DNA from: an uncultured Granulosicoccaceae bacterium
GTDB lineage: Bacteria > Pseudomonadota > Gammaproteobacteria > Granulosicoccales > Granulosicoccaceae
Direction: 5' to 3'
Assembly (NCBI GenBank): GCA_937998875.1
Contig: CALLBO010000090.1
Span: 1-38,055, forward strand
Length of the DNA: 38,055 nt
Of this stretch, positions 15,173-24,068 are shown one piece after another. Within the stretch, counting starts at the first letter, position 1; every line of letters begins with the position of its first letter. The translations under genes were made by a program, and so were the position numbers. The notes beneath the pieces were generated by a model. The model searched no databases. It was not told the DNA's origin and was given only the letters and a program-made list of their open reading frames with translations.

Positions 15173-17566
15173 ATGAGCCACAACCTTGTGGCTATGATGA
15201 AAGAAACTGTATACCAATTCGATAGTACGCATACGGGCCCTGCTGGTGACAGCGAGCGGCCGGATCACTCTGCCCTCGAAGCACTGCCTCTGCTCGCAGT
15301 ACATGACGTTGTATTGTTCCCGGGTATGACTGTTGGAATTCACCTTGACGACAAAATCAAAATCGACGCTTTGCAATCCAGGTTGCCCGAGTCACGTGAA
15401 TTGCTTGTGGTGTCTGTTAGTGACGAGAGCACGGTAGGCTCGCATGTGGGAAAACTGATCACCCGTGCCAGGGTGATTCGTGTCAACCGGGTCGATAATG
15501 GCGTGATGGTGATCGTTGAAGGACTGAAGCGTCACCGGCTTGAAACTGTCAGCGGTGATGCAACGGCATTTACCGGTACAGCCTCCAGAGTGGTGGAATC
15601 AGATGCGCCTGCGGAGGATGAATACTGGCAAGCCGCACAAAGAAACCTTCGTGAGGCGGCGGCCTCATTGGTCGTGTCTGCAACGGATATACCTGATCAG
15701 ATTACATCAGTGTTTGAGCACTTGAAGAATCCGGGTGAGTTGACGGACTTTCTTGCTGCGAATCTGAACCTGCCAAAAGAAGCCAAAGTTTTATTGTTTA
15801 ATGAACTCAACATCGTTAAACGGGTAGATCGCCTGCAGGCTGCAGTCAATGAGCAACTACGTATCGTATCGCTACAGGAAAAATTGCGTGAGAATGTACA
15901 GCACGAATTGACTGACGCTCAACGCAAGGCTTACCTGCGTGAGCAGCTGCGTGCAATTCAGAAAGAACTGGGCGAAGGCGAAGGCGCCGATGAGTCCATA
16001 AACGAGTTACGCGCTAAACTTAATGAAGCGGGTATTCCTGAGGACACTTACCAGCAAATTGAAAAAGAGCTTACACGCCTTGAGCGATTGCCGGGTGCCA
16101 GTCCGGACTACGCAAGTACTGTGGACTATCTTGAAACGGTGGCATCACTGCCATGGGCAAAACGCAGTGACGGTCAGATTGATTTAACTGCGGCCGAAGA
16201 AGTACTGAACAGTGATCACTATGGTTTGCAGAAGGTCAAACGTCGTTTGTTAGAGTATCTGGCGATACGCAAATTAAACCCGGACGGTCGTGGCCCGATA
16301 TTGTGTCTGGTGGGCCCACCCGGTGTTGGCAAAACAAGCCTCGGGCAATCGGTTGCCAATGCAATGGGCCGCGAGTTTGTGCGTGTTGCACTGGGCGGTG
16401 TGCGTGATGAGGCAGAGATACGCGGCCACCGCCGTACGTACGTCGGCTCAATGATGGGTCGCATCATGACCGAGTTAAAACGCGCCGGCACACGTGACCC
16501 GGTGATGATGCTTGATGAGATCGACAAAATGGGTTCTGACTTGCGCGGCGATCCATCCAGCGCGTTATTGGAAGTGCTTGACCCTGCACAGAATCAGGCG
16601 TTTGTTGATCATTACCTGAACCTGCCGTTTGATCTGTCGCAAGTGGTGTTCGTCACCACAGCCAATGTGTTAGATACCATTCCGGCACCGCTGCGTGATC
16701 GAATGGAAATTATTTCGTTATCTGGTTACACCCCGACTGAGAAACGTGAAATAGCCACTCGTTATCTGATGTCGCGACAGCAGGCATCGAACGGGCTGAG
16801 CACTGAACAGGTCACCTGGGATACGGAAGCCATTGAGTTTGTTATTGATGAATACACCAGAGAGGCAGGCGTCAGGCTGCTTGAACAAAAGCTTGCAGCA
16901 GTTATTCGCTATGGTGCAGCGCGCATAGCCAAAGAGGAAATTAATAACTTCCACATTGATAAAGACACGGTGGCAGATGCACTGGGTGCACCTAACAGTG
17001 TGCGTGAAACCGTTAGCGCCACACCGCGAGTCGGGGTGGTGAACGGGTTGGCTTACACGCCGGTCGGCGGTGAAGTGCTGCCGATTGAAGCGATTAAGTA
17101 TCAAGGTCAGGGCAAGCTAACATTAACCGGCCAACTGGGAAGCGTTATGCAGGAGTCTGCGCAGGCTGCTGAGAGTCTGGTAAAAAGCCGGGCAGATGAG
17201 TTAAATGTGACGGCCGGATTTTCCAGTACCGATACCCATCTTCATGTGCCGGCAGGCGCGGTACCCAAAGATGGTCCCTCTGCCGGTGTGGCAATGTTTG
17301 TTGCATTGGCATCACTGAACAGCAATCGCGCGGTGCAAGGCGATATAGGCATGACGGGTGAGGTCAATCTTCGCGGTGATGTACTGCCTATTGGCGGGTT
17401 ATCTGAAAAGACGCTGGCAGCACTTGCAGCAGGCATGAAGAAGGTGTTGATACCACGAGGAAACGAAAAAGATATTCCGGAGCTGCCTGCAGAGGTGCGT
17501 GAGTCTCTATCTATTGTTCCGGTTGACACAGTCGATGACGTAATCGACCTGGTGCTTGTGCCGTAG
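15173..17566 (+). CDS. lon: ATP-dependent serine protease Lon (La)
   Basis: Lon degrades misfolded and selected regulatory proteins in the cytoplasm as a hexamer. The 797 residues match the usual length (784 in E. coli). The N-terminal substrate domain begins near residue 38 (LPLLAVHDVVLFPGM). A coiled helical region runs from about 230 to 310. The AAA+ module has Walker A GPPGVGKTS near 380 and Walker B MMLDEIDKM near 445. The C-terminal protease has the Ser–Lys dyad: S in KDGPSAG near 702 and K in LSEKTLAA near 744. The start at ATG 15173 has no clear ribosome-binding site; MM at residues 8–9 is an alternative. A heat-shock promoter lies upstream. It converges with the metallo-beta-lactamase-fold gene. 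Confidence 0.97.
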   Translation: MSHNLVAMMKETVYQFDSTHTGPAGDSERPDHSALEALPLLAVHDVVLFPGMTVGIHLDDKIKIDALQSRLPESRELLVVSVSDESTVGSHVGKLITRARVIRVNRVDNGVMVIVEGLKRHRLETVSGDATAFTGTASRVVESDAPAEDEYWQAAQRNLREAAASLVVSATDIPDQITSVFEHLKNPGELTDFLAANLNLPKEAKVLLFNELNIVKRVDRLQAAVNEQLRIVSLQEKLRENVQHELTDAQRKAYLREQLRAIQKELGEGEGADESINELRAKLNEAGIPEDTYQQIEKELTRLERLPGASPDYASTVDYLETVASLPWAKRSDGQIDLTAAEEVLNSDHYGLQKVKRRLLEYLAIRKLNPDGRGPILCLVGPPGVGKTSLGQSVANAMGREFVRVALGGVRDEAEIRGHRRTYVGSMMGRIMTELKRAGTRDPVMMLDEIDKMGSDLRGDPSSALLEVLDPAQNQAFVDHYLNLPFDLSQVVFVTTANVLDTIPAPLRDRMEIISLSGYTPTEKREIATRYLMSRQQASNGLSTEQVTWDTEAIEFVIDEYTREAGVRLLEQKLAAVIRYGAARIAKEEINNFHIDKDTVADALGAPNSVRETVSATPRVGVVNGLAYTPVGGEVLPIEAIKYQGQGKLTLTGQLGSVMQESAQAAESLVKSRADELNVTAGFSSTDTHLHVPAGAVPKDGPSAGVAMFVALASLNSNRAVQGDIGMTGEVNLRGDVLPIGGLSEKTLAALAAGMKKVLIPRGNEKDIPELPAEVRESLSIVPVDTVDDVIDLVLVP

Positions 17567-17671
17567 GCAGATACTGCCCTATGTATTGTAACGCGAAGTC
17601 CGCTTTTTTATCCGTTGTCAGGCGACTACAGGAAAAAAGAAATCGCTACTTCGATACAAGTTTGCGAAGCA

Positions 17672-17695
17672 TGTGTGCTCCAACCGGAGCACACA
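17672..17695. terminator. Perfect hairpin between convergent genes
   Basis: TGTGTGCTCC (17672–17681) and GGAGCACACA (17686–17695) form a perfect 10-base stem with a 4-base loop, centred between lon and the convergent metallo-hydrolase. Neither strand has a T-run after the stem, so it may not be an intrinsic terminator in the classical sense; it could block or pause both polymerases. Confidence 0.55.
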
Positions 17696-17712
17696 CTAAA
17701 ACAAGAGCAGGA

Positions 17713-18666
17713 CTAGCCTAAATCCATCTGATAGCTGGCCGCAACATACCGAAAGCCGCCCTCACCTCGAGTTTCAACAAAACCAATGCCAGGGAATGGC
17801 ATGTGGTAGCCGATGAAGGGTACTTTGTCTGCAGCGAGCATACCGAAAACCTGTTTACGCGTGGCAGCGGCAGCAGCTTTGTCCATATCGAACTTTACTT
17901 CCCATTCAGGGTACGCCAGAGACCAGACGTAGTGGTTAGCAGTATCTGCTGCAATCATCAACTGCTTACCACCGGAGTCAAGCATATAAATCATATGGCC
18001 CGGTGTATGCCCGAACGCCGCCATTGCAGTAATACCCGACGCCACAGAGCCACCGTCTTTAATGAACTCCATTTTCTCCGCCAGCGGTGCAACTTTGTTT
18101 TCAAAGTTGTCGTTGTCCTGCTTCGACCAGGCATCAAACTCTGCCTGACCAGTTACATAACGTGCGTTCTTGAAAGTAGCTTCGCCGTCTTCACCGGACA
18201 ACCCGCCAATATGATCACCATGCATGTGTGTGATCACCACCACGGTGACGTCATCGGGCTCTATCCCGGCTGCCTTAAGCGGCGCGCTAATGCTTGCAGG
18301 ATTGAAGCCGGTATCGAACAAAACAACATCATCACCTGATTTAACAACCGTTGGTGTGAAAAAGAATCTGGCCTGATCGATCGGAAGGAAGTTTTCAGCA
18401 GACGCCTCGGCAAACGCTTCGGCAGAGACATTCATACCAAAGATACTTTGCGGTTCGGGAACCACTCTGCTGCCTGCAAGTAACGTGGATACTTTCAGGT
18501 CTCCAAGCATGAAGCTGTATTTGTTTGAATTGGGCACCATGGCATCATCGGCTGCCAGCAAGCGGCCCGATGCACCACCGAATGCACCTACTGCAGCCGC
18601 AGCGACGCTGTGCTTGAGCAAGTTACGGCGATCGAATGTAAAAATGTCCTGGGTATTTATAGTCAC
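17713..18666 (-). CDS. Exported metallo-beta-lactamase-fold hydrolase with Tat signal
   Basis: A 317-residue MBL-fold protein. The N-terminus has a twin-arginine motif (DRRNLLKHS, residues 12–20) followed by an alanine-rich stretch and a likely cleavage near AADDA at about 38–42, so it should be folded in the cytoplasm and exported by Tat. The zinc-binding motif HMHGDH sits at 147–152, with the later metal-ligand regions GHTPGHMIY and AADTANHY near 218–245. The substrate is unknown; quorum-lactone, thioester or phosphodiester hydrolysis are all possible for the family. The start is GTG 18666 with AAGGAG six bases upstream. It is convergent with lon. The 278 bases upstream to gcvH hold no gene I can see. 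Confidence 0.85.
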   Translation of the reverse strand: MTINTQDIFTFDRRNLLKHSVAAAAVGAFGGASGRLLAADDAMVPNSNKYSFMLGDLKVSTLLAGSRVVPEPQSIFGMNVSAEAFAEASAENFLPIDQARFFFTPTVVKSGDDVVLFDTGFNPASISAPLKAAGIEPDDVTVVVITHMHGDHIGGLSGEDGEATFKNARYVTGQAEFDAWSKQDNDNFENKVAPLAEKMEFIKDGGSVASGITAMAAFGHTPGHMIYMLDSGGKQLMIAADTANHYVWSLAYPEWEVKFDMDKAAAAATRKQVFGMLAADKVPFIGYHMPFPGIGFVETRGEGGFRYVAASYQMDLG

Positions 18667-18944
18667 GGTCAGCTCCTTGTTGAATAAAACTGCATGAGGT
18701 GGTCTGTTGTCGACGGGACCGATATGTTTCGCATCCGATGATCACAGCGGTACCGACGGCTCTCGCAAGTCTACGCCCGTTCGTGGTGAACAGTACGTGA
18801 ACCGGAAGCTGTCAAAATGAAAGCTACGGACATAAGCACAACTGTCAATGCGATTGATAATTTAACCAAACTCAGGAGCGCGACCTCCAAAGTTTGCACC
18901 GCATGGTAGCGGAGCACCGGATGAGGAATACAGCAATTCTATGC

Positions 18945-19334
18945 TTATGCTTCAGAAGCCACAAACGCCTGATAAGCTTCATCATCCATCAGCTCTTCTA
19001 CTTCAATTGCGTCTTCCGGCTGAATCGTGAATAACCAGCCATCCTCGTAGGGGCTGGTGTTTACCAGCTCGGGCTCATCCGCAAGGGCAGTGTTTGCATC
19101 GATGATAGTACCGTTAATTGGCGAATAAATATCTGATGCCGCTTTAACCGACTCCACCACAGCAATCGCATCTTTGGCGCTGACAACCTTATCTATTTCA
19201 GGAGACTCTACAAACACCAGATCACCCAGCTGTTCCTGGGCATGCTCGGTAATACCGACAGTGACTGTGCCATCATCGTTCAAACGCGCCCACTCGTGAG
19301 ATTCTGCGTAAAAGAGATCGTTAGGCGTATTCAC
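18945..19334 (-). CDS. gcvH: Glycine cleavage system H protein
   Basis: H protein is the small lipoyl-carrying shuttle of the glycine cleavage complex; it passes the aminomethyl group from GcvP to GcvT. The 129 residues match the family. The lipoylated lysine is K64 in VVESVKAASD, and the flanking YSPINGTI and ELVNTSPYEDGWLFTI are typical. The start is GTG 19334 behind CAGGAG. Neither gcvT nor gcvP lies in the window, so it is an orphan here. It sits downstream of lnt on the same strand with a gap of 112 bases. Confidence 0.95.
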   Translation of the reverse strand: MNTPNDLFYAESHEWARLNDDGTVTVGITEHAQEQLGDLVFVESPEIDKVVSAKDAIAVVESVKAASDIYSPINGTIIDANTALADEPELVNTSPYEDGWLFTIQPEDAIEVEELMDDEAYQAFVASEA

Positions 19335-19446
19335 TGCTGGACTCCTGATACCTGGCCATGCTCAGATATGGTTGTGTAATTAGATTTGCGCCACCCACTG
19401 TCACCGGACTTTATACAAAATTCTGTATCAAGTGTCTATTGACAAC

Positions 19447-20982
19447 TTACCCGCGCAGACTCGTTTTTCGGCTACTCCACCAACCGATCAACAACAATAC
19501 GGCTGACAACAACACTGCCAGCCAGTCACCCAGTCTGACATATGGCGTGGTGCCCTCCCGGGGTGTGACTTCAACATCAATTGCCACTGCTTCAAACTGC
19601 GGCCCCTGCTCTACCACCCTGCCACGATAATCGATCAATGAAGAAATACCGGTGTTGGTCACTCGCAACATCGGTCTGGCAAACTCCAGCGAGCGCATTG
19701 CTGCAATTTCCTGATGTTGATGTGGCGCTGTCGAGTCACCAAACCAGGCATCATTACTGACGTTTATCAGCACATTGGTATCGGGAAACTGCGCACGCAT
19801 CTCCGAGCCAAATGCATCTTCATAACAGATAGACATGCCGTACTTAACGCCATTCACGTCGATGGGTTTAATCGGTCCGGTGCCGGGCGAAAGATCAGAC
19901 ATTGGAATGGTAATGAGATCGGAAAGCAAAGAAATCACGTCACGAAATGGCGTGAACTCACCAAACGGCACCAGGTGTCGCTTAACGTATACCTGATCTT
20001 CAGAGCCATTCAGTACTTTTATCGCATTATAGTATTTTGTAAAGTCTTCATTGCTGGTGAAGCCGCCGCTAATAACCGTTGTACCACGCTGTTGAAGTCT
20101 TTCTGCAAAGCTGACTTCCCAATCAGCCAGATCGGAGTATACCGTCGGAATCGCACTTTCCGGCCAGATTACCAGTTCAGCGTCAGACTCACTAAGTTCA
20201 GAGTATAAAGTTATAGAATCTTCAAGCAGGTTAGGCTGAAATTTCAACTCCTGCGCGATGTTGCCCTGTGCCATTGTTACGCTAACCGTTCTGTCTTCTA
20301 CTGATTGCGTCCATTCAATTTTCTGCAGCAGATACCCGCCACCAACAATTGCGGCGATTGCGACCATAGAAATAACCGCAGACAACAAACTCCGACGGCA
20401 GACAAACCACGCAAGCAATCCGCTACAGAGCACCAGTGCCAGTGAACTTAAGAAAACACCACCGACCGGTGCATAACCCGCAAGCGGCCAGTCAATGGTC
20501 GAGTAACCGACACTCAACCACGGGAAGCCGGTTAGAAACCAACTGCGTATCCATTCAAACAGAACCCAGCCTGCAGGGACAATGAGAAAAAACCAGGCAT
20601 CACTCTTTCTAAAACGGCCGAGCAGCATGGCTAGAACCGCCGGAAAAAGCGCTAACAGCAATACAAAGAGAAACGTGCCCAGACCCGCAAGGATAGCAAT
20701 AGCACCACCGAACAAATGCAGACTGAAATACACCCAGTAGACCCCGGCCCCGAATAGACCTATGCCAAAAAAGTAGCCAACCCTGAATCCGGCAGCGGGG
20801 GATGCTGAATAGAAAAGAAGGCTAAAAAACACCGCCAGGGTGAATGGCAGAATCATCCATAACCCAAAAGGTGCGAATGCCAACACAGAGGCAGCACCGC
20901 AAAGCAGACTGAGCAACAAGGTCAGTAATTTATTCTGCAGCAATGCCGGTGGGTTTTGCACGATGACCTGAGTGGATGACAT
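19447..20982 (-). CDS. lnt: Apolipoprotein N-acyltransferase
   Basis: Lnt adds the third acyl chain to lipoproteins in the inner membrane, which is needed for Lol-dependent sorting to the outer membrane. The 511 residues contain about seven membrane helices in the first 220 residues and a periplasmic nitrilase-like domain with the catalytic triad E275 (IWPESAIP), K334 (YVKRHLVPFGE) and C386 (SICYEDAFG), close to the positions in the E. coli enzyme (267, 335, 387). The ATG at 20982 has no strong ribosome-binding site. In relatives it is directly coupled to corC; here 547 bases of repeats intervene, so it may depend on its own promoter. Confidence 0.97.
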   Translation of the reverse strand: MSSTQVIVQNPPALLQNKLLTLLLSLLCGAASVLAFAPFGLWMILPFTLAVFFSLLFYSASPAAGFRVGYFFGIGLFGAGVYWVYFSLHLFGGAIAILAGLGTFLFVLLLALFPAVLAMLLGRFRKSDAWFFLIVPAGWVLFEWIRSWFLTGFPWLSVGYSTIDWPLAGYAPVGGVFLSSLALVLCSGLLAWFVCRRSLLSAVISMVAIAAIVGGGYLLQKIEWTQSVEDRTVSVTMAQGNIAQELKFQPNLLEDSITLYSELSESDAELVIWPESAIPTVYSDLADWEVSFAERLQQRGTTVISGGFTSNEDFTKYYNAIKVLNGSEDQVYVKRHLVPFGEFTPFRDVISLLSDLITIPMSDLSPGTGPIKPIDVNGVKYGMSICYEDAFGSEMRAQFPDTNVLINVSNDAWFGDSTAPHQHQEIAAMRSLEFARPMLRVTNTGISSLIDYRGRVVEQGPQFEAVAIDVEVTPREGTTPYVRLGDWLAVLLSAVLLLIGWWSSRKTSLRG

Positions 20983-21096
20983 CCGCGGGATGATTGTTGG
21001 CTTTTGGAGTACTTATTTTACTTTAATAAAGCGTGGGGAATGCTGATTCTGAAGTTACGATTGTGGGAGTTATTACAGAAGCAACTACAGTTATCT

Positions 21097-21432
21097 CCCT
21101 CTTGGAGGGTGTCGCCAAAGTACAGTAACACGCTTTTCAGGTTGCAGTTTATCGTCTGCAAGCCGTTGCGAAGATCCCTCCCCGGCGCTTAGACGCCGAC
21201 CCTCCCGCATGCAGTCGCAAGCAGGAGGGTGGCAATCGTTGCTAATGACAGTTGTAGCAACTCGTGCAACGACCGGCCTCAGCCTTAACCTGCTCTTCTG
21301 TCAACAACTCCATTCGTTTTTGCCGCATAGCGGGAGCTTGTAAAGCCACCCTCCCTTTGGGAGGTCCGAGTCTAAGCTCGAGGGAGGGTTTTGTCGCACG
21401 ATGAGATTCGCATTAGCTTTAACGACACCCTC
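21097..21432. repeat. Nested inverted-repeat element between corC and lnt
   Basis: The spacer between corC and lnt is packed with GGAGGG/CCCTCC boxes. The outer pair is GAGGGTGTCG (21105–21114) with CGACACCCTC (21423–21432). The inner pair is GGAGGGTGGC (21224–21233) with GCCACCCTCC (21345–21354). Local hairpins are CCCTC-TTG-GAGGG (21097–21109), CGGCG-6-CGCCG (21183–21198) and CCTCCC-TTT-GGGAGG (21350–21364). No credible gene lies in 20983–21529. It looks like a small non-autonomous repeat element or a structured RNA inserted into an otherwise compact operon. Confidence 0.6.
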
Positions 21433-21529
21433 TCTTGGAGGATTTACCTTAGCTTAAGAGGACACCGAATCCGGGGTGTGTATTGACGCAGAGTTTTATG
21501 CAGTCAGGCAATGACGCATCGATCCCGGA

Positions 21530-22378
21530 TTACCCGACAGCTTGTTCTTCGGTCACTTTCAACAAATGTATCCGTCGGGACTCGGCCGCTAGCACTTCAA
21601 TCAAGAAACGATCAATCCGGGTGCGCTCGCCAAGCTTTGGCATATGACCGATTTTTTGCATCACCAACCCGCCAATGGTATCGAATTCATCATCAGGGAG
21701 ATCCGCGTCGAGCTCTTCGTTGAACTCTTCAATCGGTGTCAGCGCTTTGATGGTATAAACGCTCTCTTCCTGCTTGCGGATATTGGCGTCTTCTTCAGCA
21801 TCGTGCTCGTCATCAATTTCACCGACAATTTCTTCCAGCACATCTTCAATAGTCACCAGTCCCGCCACGCCGCCATACTCATCAACAACAATGGCCATAT
21901 GATTATGATTGGCGCGAAACTCAGTAAGTAAGACGTTTAGCTGTTTACTTTCAGGGGTAAATACCGGCTCCCGGATAAGTGACTGCAGATCAAAAGTTTC
22001 TTCTCTGCCAGGCACTGAAAAGCGCAATAGATCTTTCGCCAGTAATACACCCATGACCTCATCACGATTATCCCCTATTACCGGAAAACGCGAGTGACCA
22101 CTTTCTATTATGTTTGGCAGCAACTCATCGAGCTGTTCGTCGAGTTCCACAACCACCATTTGAGCGCGCGGAATCATAATGTCACGCACCCGCATGGCAG
22201 CAACATCAAACACACCGTCGAGCATATGCATTGTGTCATCACTCACAATGTCCCGCTCGGCAGCCTCACGCAACACGGTTTTCAGCTCATTGATGGTACG
22301 CGGTTCATCGTCTCCGTTCAGTGCTGCACGAATACGGTTAACCAAAGACTTCGGTGACTCAACCGGCTCACTGGTCAT
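21530..22378 (-). CDS. corC: CorC/YbeX-type CBS-domain protein
   Basis: A 282-residue cytoplasmic protein associated with magnesium/cobalt efflux. A short N-terminal stretch is followed by paired CBS domains (about residues 65–195, including IMIPRAQMVVVELDEQLDELL and MAIVVDEYGGVAGLVTIEDVLEEIVGEI), which bind adenine nucleotides in related proteins. The C-terminal CorC_HlyC transporter-associated domain (about 205–280) has GGLVMQKIGHMPKLG. It lacks the DUF21 membrane domain, as expected for the ybeX branch. It lies between ybeY (114 bases upstream) and the repeat-filled gap before lnt. Confidence 0.93.
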   Translation of the reverse strand: MTSEPVESPKSLVNRIRAALNGDDEPRTINELKTVLREAAERDIVSDDTMHMLDGVFDVAAMRVRDIMIPRAQMVVVELDEQLDELLPNIIESGHSRFPVIGDNRDEVMGVLLAKDLLRFSVPGREETFDLQSLIREPVFTPESKQLNVLLTEFRANHNHMAIVVDEYGGVAGLVTIEDVLEEIVGEIDDEHDAEEDANIRKQEESVYTIKALTPIEEFNEELDADLPDDEFDTIGGLVMQKIGHMPKLGERTRIDRFLIEVLAAESRRIHLLKVTEEQAVG

Positions 22379-22492
22379 TAGCTTTTTCTAATCCTCTGCA
22401 TCGCCGGCAGACTACAACCAGCTAAATTTTTAAAATCAGGGCAACTCTTTAAACCGCAATACCCAACCACATTACCTGAGGCATGCCTCAAT

Positions 22493-23011
22493 TTAATCAT
22501 CGATCCGGCCCGGGCCAATCGGATTCGGGCCAGTCGGATTCGGATAAGTCCGATAGGGGTCAGCCACCCCAAGAGTAGCCAGTAATTCTTTTTCCCGCTG
22601 CTCCATCTGCAGTGCATCGTGATCATTTCCATGGTCATAGCCTTGCAGATGCAGCACACCGTGCACCAGAATATGTGCCCAATGATCATTTAACTCCTTG
22701 CCCTGAGTAGTACTTTCCCGCTCGAGTATTTCAGCACAAACAAGTATATCACCCAGGTAACTGACACCCGCCTCCGGTGGAAATTCTGCCGGAAATGACA
22801 GCACATTGGTGGGTTTGTCCTGTCCACGCCACTGAAAATTGGCTTGCTGCATTTCGTCAGCATCGACAATGCGGACTGTGATACCCGAATTCTTGTTAGC
22901 AAGACCTGTTCGCACCCACTCAACCAATAACGAATCATCCGGGCACTGACACGCCAAATCATCTGATCTTTGAATTTCAACTAATGCCGCTTCATCTGTG
23001 GTTGCACTCAT
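22493..23011 (-). CDS. ybeY: Endoribonuclease YbeY (rRNA maturation factor)
   Basis: YbeY is a single-strand RNase needed for 16S rRNA 3' maturation and ribosome quality control. The zinc signature HGVLHLQGYDHGND is complete, with H117, H121 and H127 as ligands. The 172 residues run slightly past the usual length of about 155: the last 15 or so residues (NPTGPNPIGPGR) come from a 15-base tandem repeat at 22511–22555 and look like a late low-complexity extension. It is placed 14 bases downstream of phoH and is clearly in the miaB operon. Confidence 0.95.
   Translation of the reverse strand: MSATTDEAALVEIQRSDDLACQCPDDSLLVEWVRTGLANKNSGITVRIVDADEMQQANFQWRGQDKPTNVLSFPAEFPPEAGVSYLGDILVCAEILERESTTQGKELNDHWAHILVHGVLHLQGYDHGNDHDALQMEQREKELLATLGVADPYRTYPNPTGPNPIGPGRIDD
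22511..22555. repeat. 15-base tandem repeat in the 3' end of ybeY
   Basis: Three consecutive 15-base units run along the plus strand: CGGGCCAATCGGATT (22511–22525), CGGGCCAGTCGGATT (22526–22540), and a diverged CGGATAAGTCCGATA (22541–22555). They stay in frame and add five-residue P-N-P-x-G units to the YbeY tail. Confidence 0.75.
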
Positions 23012-23025
23012 CGCCTGAGATGTAA

Positions 23026-24045
23026 CTACGCGCGCTTTTCTGACTTTGAGGCACCGCTTTTAGAACCGCTACTCCTTTCCGGGTTTAGTTCTCTGCCTTC
23101 TGCCTTGTTATAAGCGCCGACAATTCTTTGTACCAAAGGATGGCGTACAACATCACGCGCCTTAAACTCACAAAAGCCGATCCCTTCAACACCATCGAGC
23201 ACACCCTGAACATGTTTCAAACCGGAGGTTACGTGCTTGGGCAAATCAATCTGTGTAACATCACCTGTAACGATTGCTTTAGAACCAAATCCGATTCTGG
23301 TCAGGAACATTTTCATCTGTTCAACAGTGGTGTTCTGTGCTTCATCCATAATCACACAGGAGTGATTGAGGGTACGGCCACGCATATAGGCAAGCGGCGC
23401 TACCTCAATAACATTCCGGTCGATGAGCTTGGCAACACGATCAAAACCCAAAAATTCATATAACGCATCATAGATGGGACGAAGATAAGGATCGACCTTT
23501 TGCGTCAGATCACCCGGTAAAAACCCTAAGCGCTCCCCTGCTTCAACTGCAGGACGCACCAATACAAGGCGACGAACCTGTTCTCGCTCAAGTGCTTCAA
23601 CAGCGCAAGCCACAGCAAGATAAGTTTTACCCGTACCGGCAGGACCAATACCAAAACTTAAATCGTGATCACGGATGCTTTGAACGTACTGTTGTTGATT
23701 CTTTCCACGACAGCGCAGCTTGACATTGCGGGTAATGATATCAGCGCCAGATCGTGGCTCGTCGTCCTGGTCATCTTCCGCATGGAGATTTGCTTCCTGC
23801 AAAAAGAGATGAATCTTTTCCGGTGTTAGCGTTTCCTTTGAAGTCGCGTCGTATAAACCCTGCAAGACACTGCAGGCACTTCGCACGACCTTGTCATCCC
23901 CTGACACACGGAAGTTGCCCCCGCGGTTGTGCAGCTCAACGTCGAGCCGCCCTTCTATTTGTCGTAAATGTTCATCGAACTGACCACACAGATTTGCTAA
24001 TCGCTGGTTGTCATCCGGACTTAGCTGAAATTCAAGCGTCGCCAA
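23026..24045 (-). CDS. ybeZ: PhoH-like ATPase (YbeZ)
   Basis: A cytoplasmic P-loop ATPase that partners with YbeY in RNA metabolism. The 339 residues show Walker A GPAGTGKT at 134–141 and a Walker B-type VIMDEAQN near 230–237. RPAVEAGERLGFLPGD, just after Walker A, is typical of PhoH proteins. The N-terminal region (about 1–90) resembles a KH-like nucleic-acid binding fold in family members. The C-terminus is a Ser/Lys-rich tail after RELNPERSS. The start is TTG 24045. It is 23 bases downstream of miaB and 14 upstream of ybeY. Confidence 0.95.
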   Translation of the reverse strand: MATLEFQLSPDDNQRLANLCGQFDEHLRQIEGRLDVELHNRGGNFRVSGDDKVVRSACSVLQGLYDATSKETLTPEKIHLFLQEANLHAEDDQDDEPRSGADIITRNVKLRCRGKNQQQYVQSIRDHDLSFGIGPAGTGKTYLAVACAVEALEREQVRRLVLVRPAVEAGERLGFLPGDLTQKVDPYLRPIYDALYEFLGFDRVAKLIDRNVIEVAPLAYMRGRTLNHSCVIMDEAQNTTVEQMKMFLTRIGFGSKAIVTGDVTQIDLPKHVTSGLKHVQGVLDGVEGIGFCEFKARDVVRHPLVQRIVGAYNKAEGRELNPERSSGSKSGASKSEKRA

Positions 24046-24068
24046 GTTAGTTTACCGTCCCATGCAGT

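Noticed and set aside
14944..15376. Minus-strand frames over the lon leader and 5' end
   Set aside because: They overlap the sigma-32 promoter and the start of lon in antisense, with no family features.
21004..21192. 62-residue frame in the corC–lnt gap
   Set aside because: It runs into the inverted-repeat region and shows no domain; repeat structure explains the sequence better.
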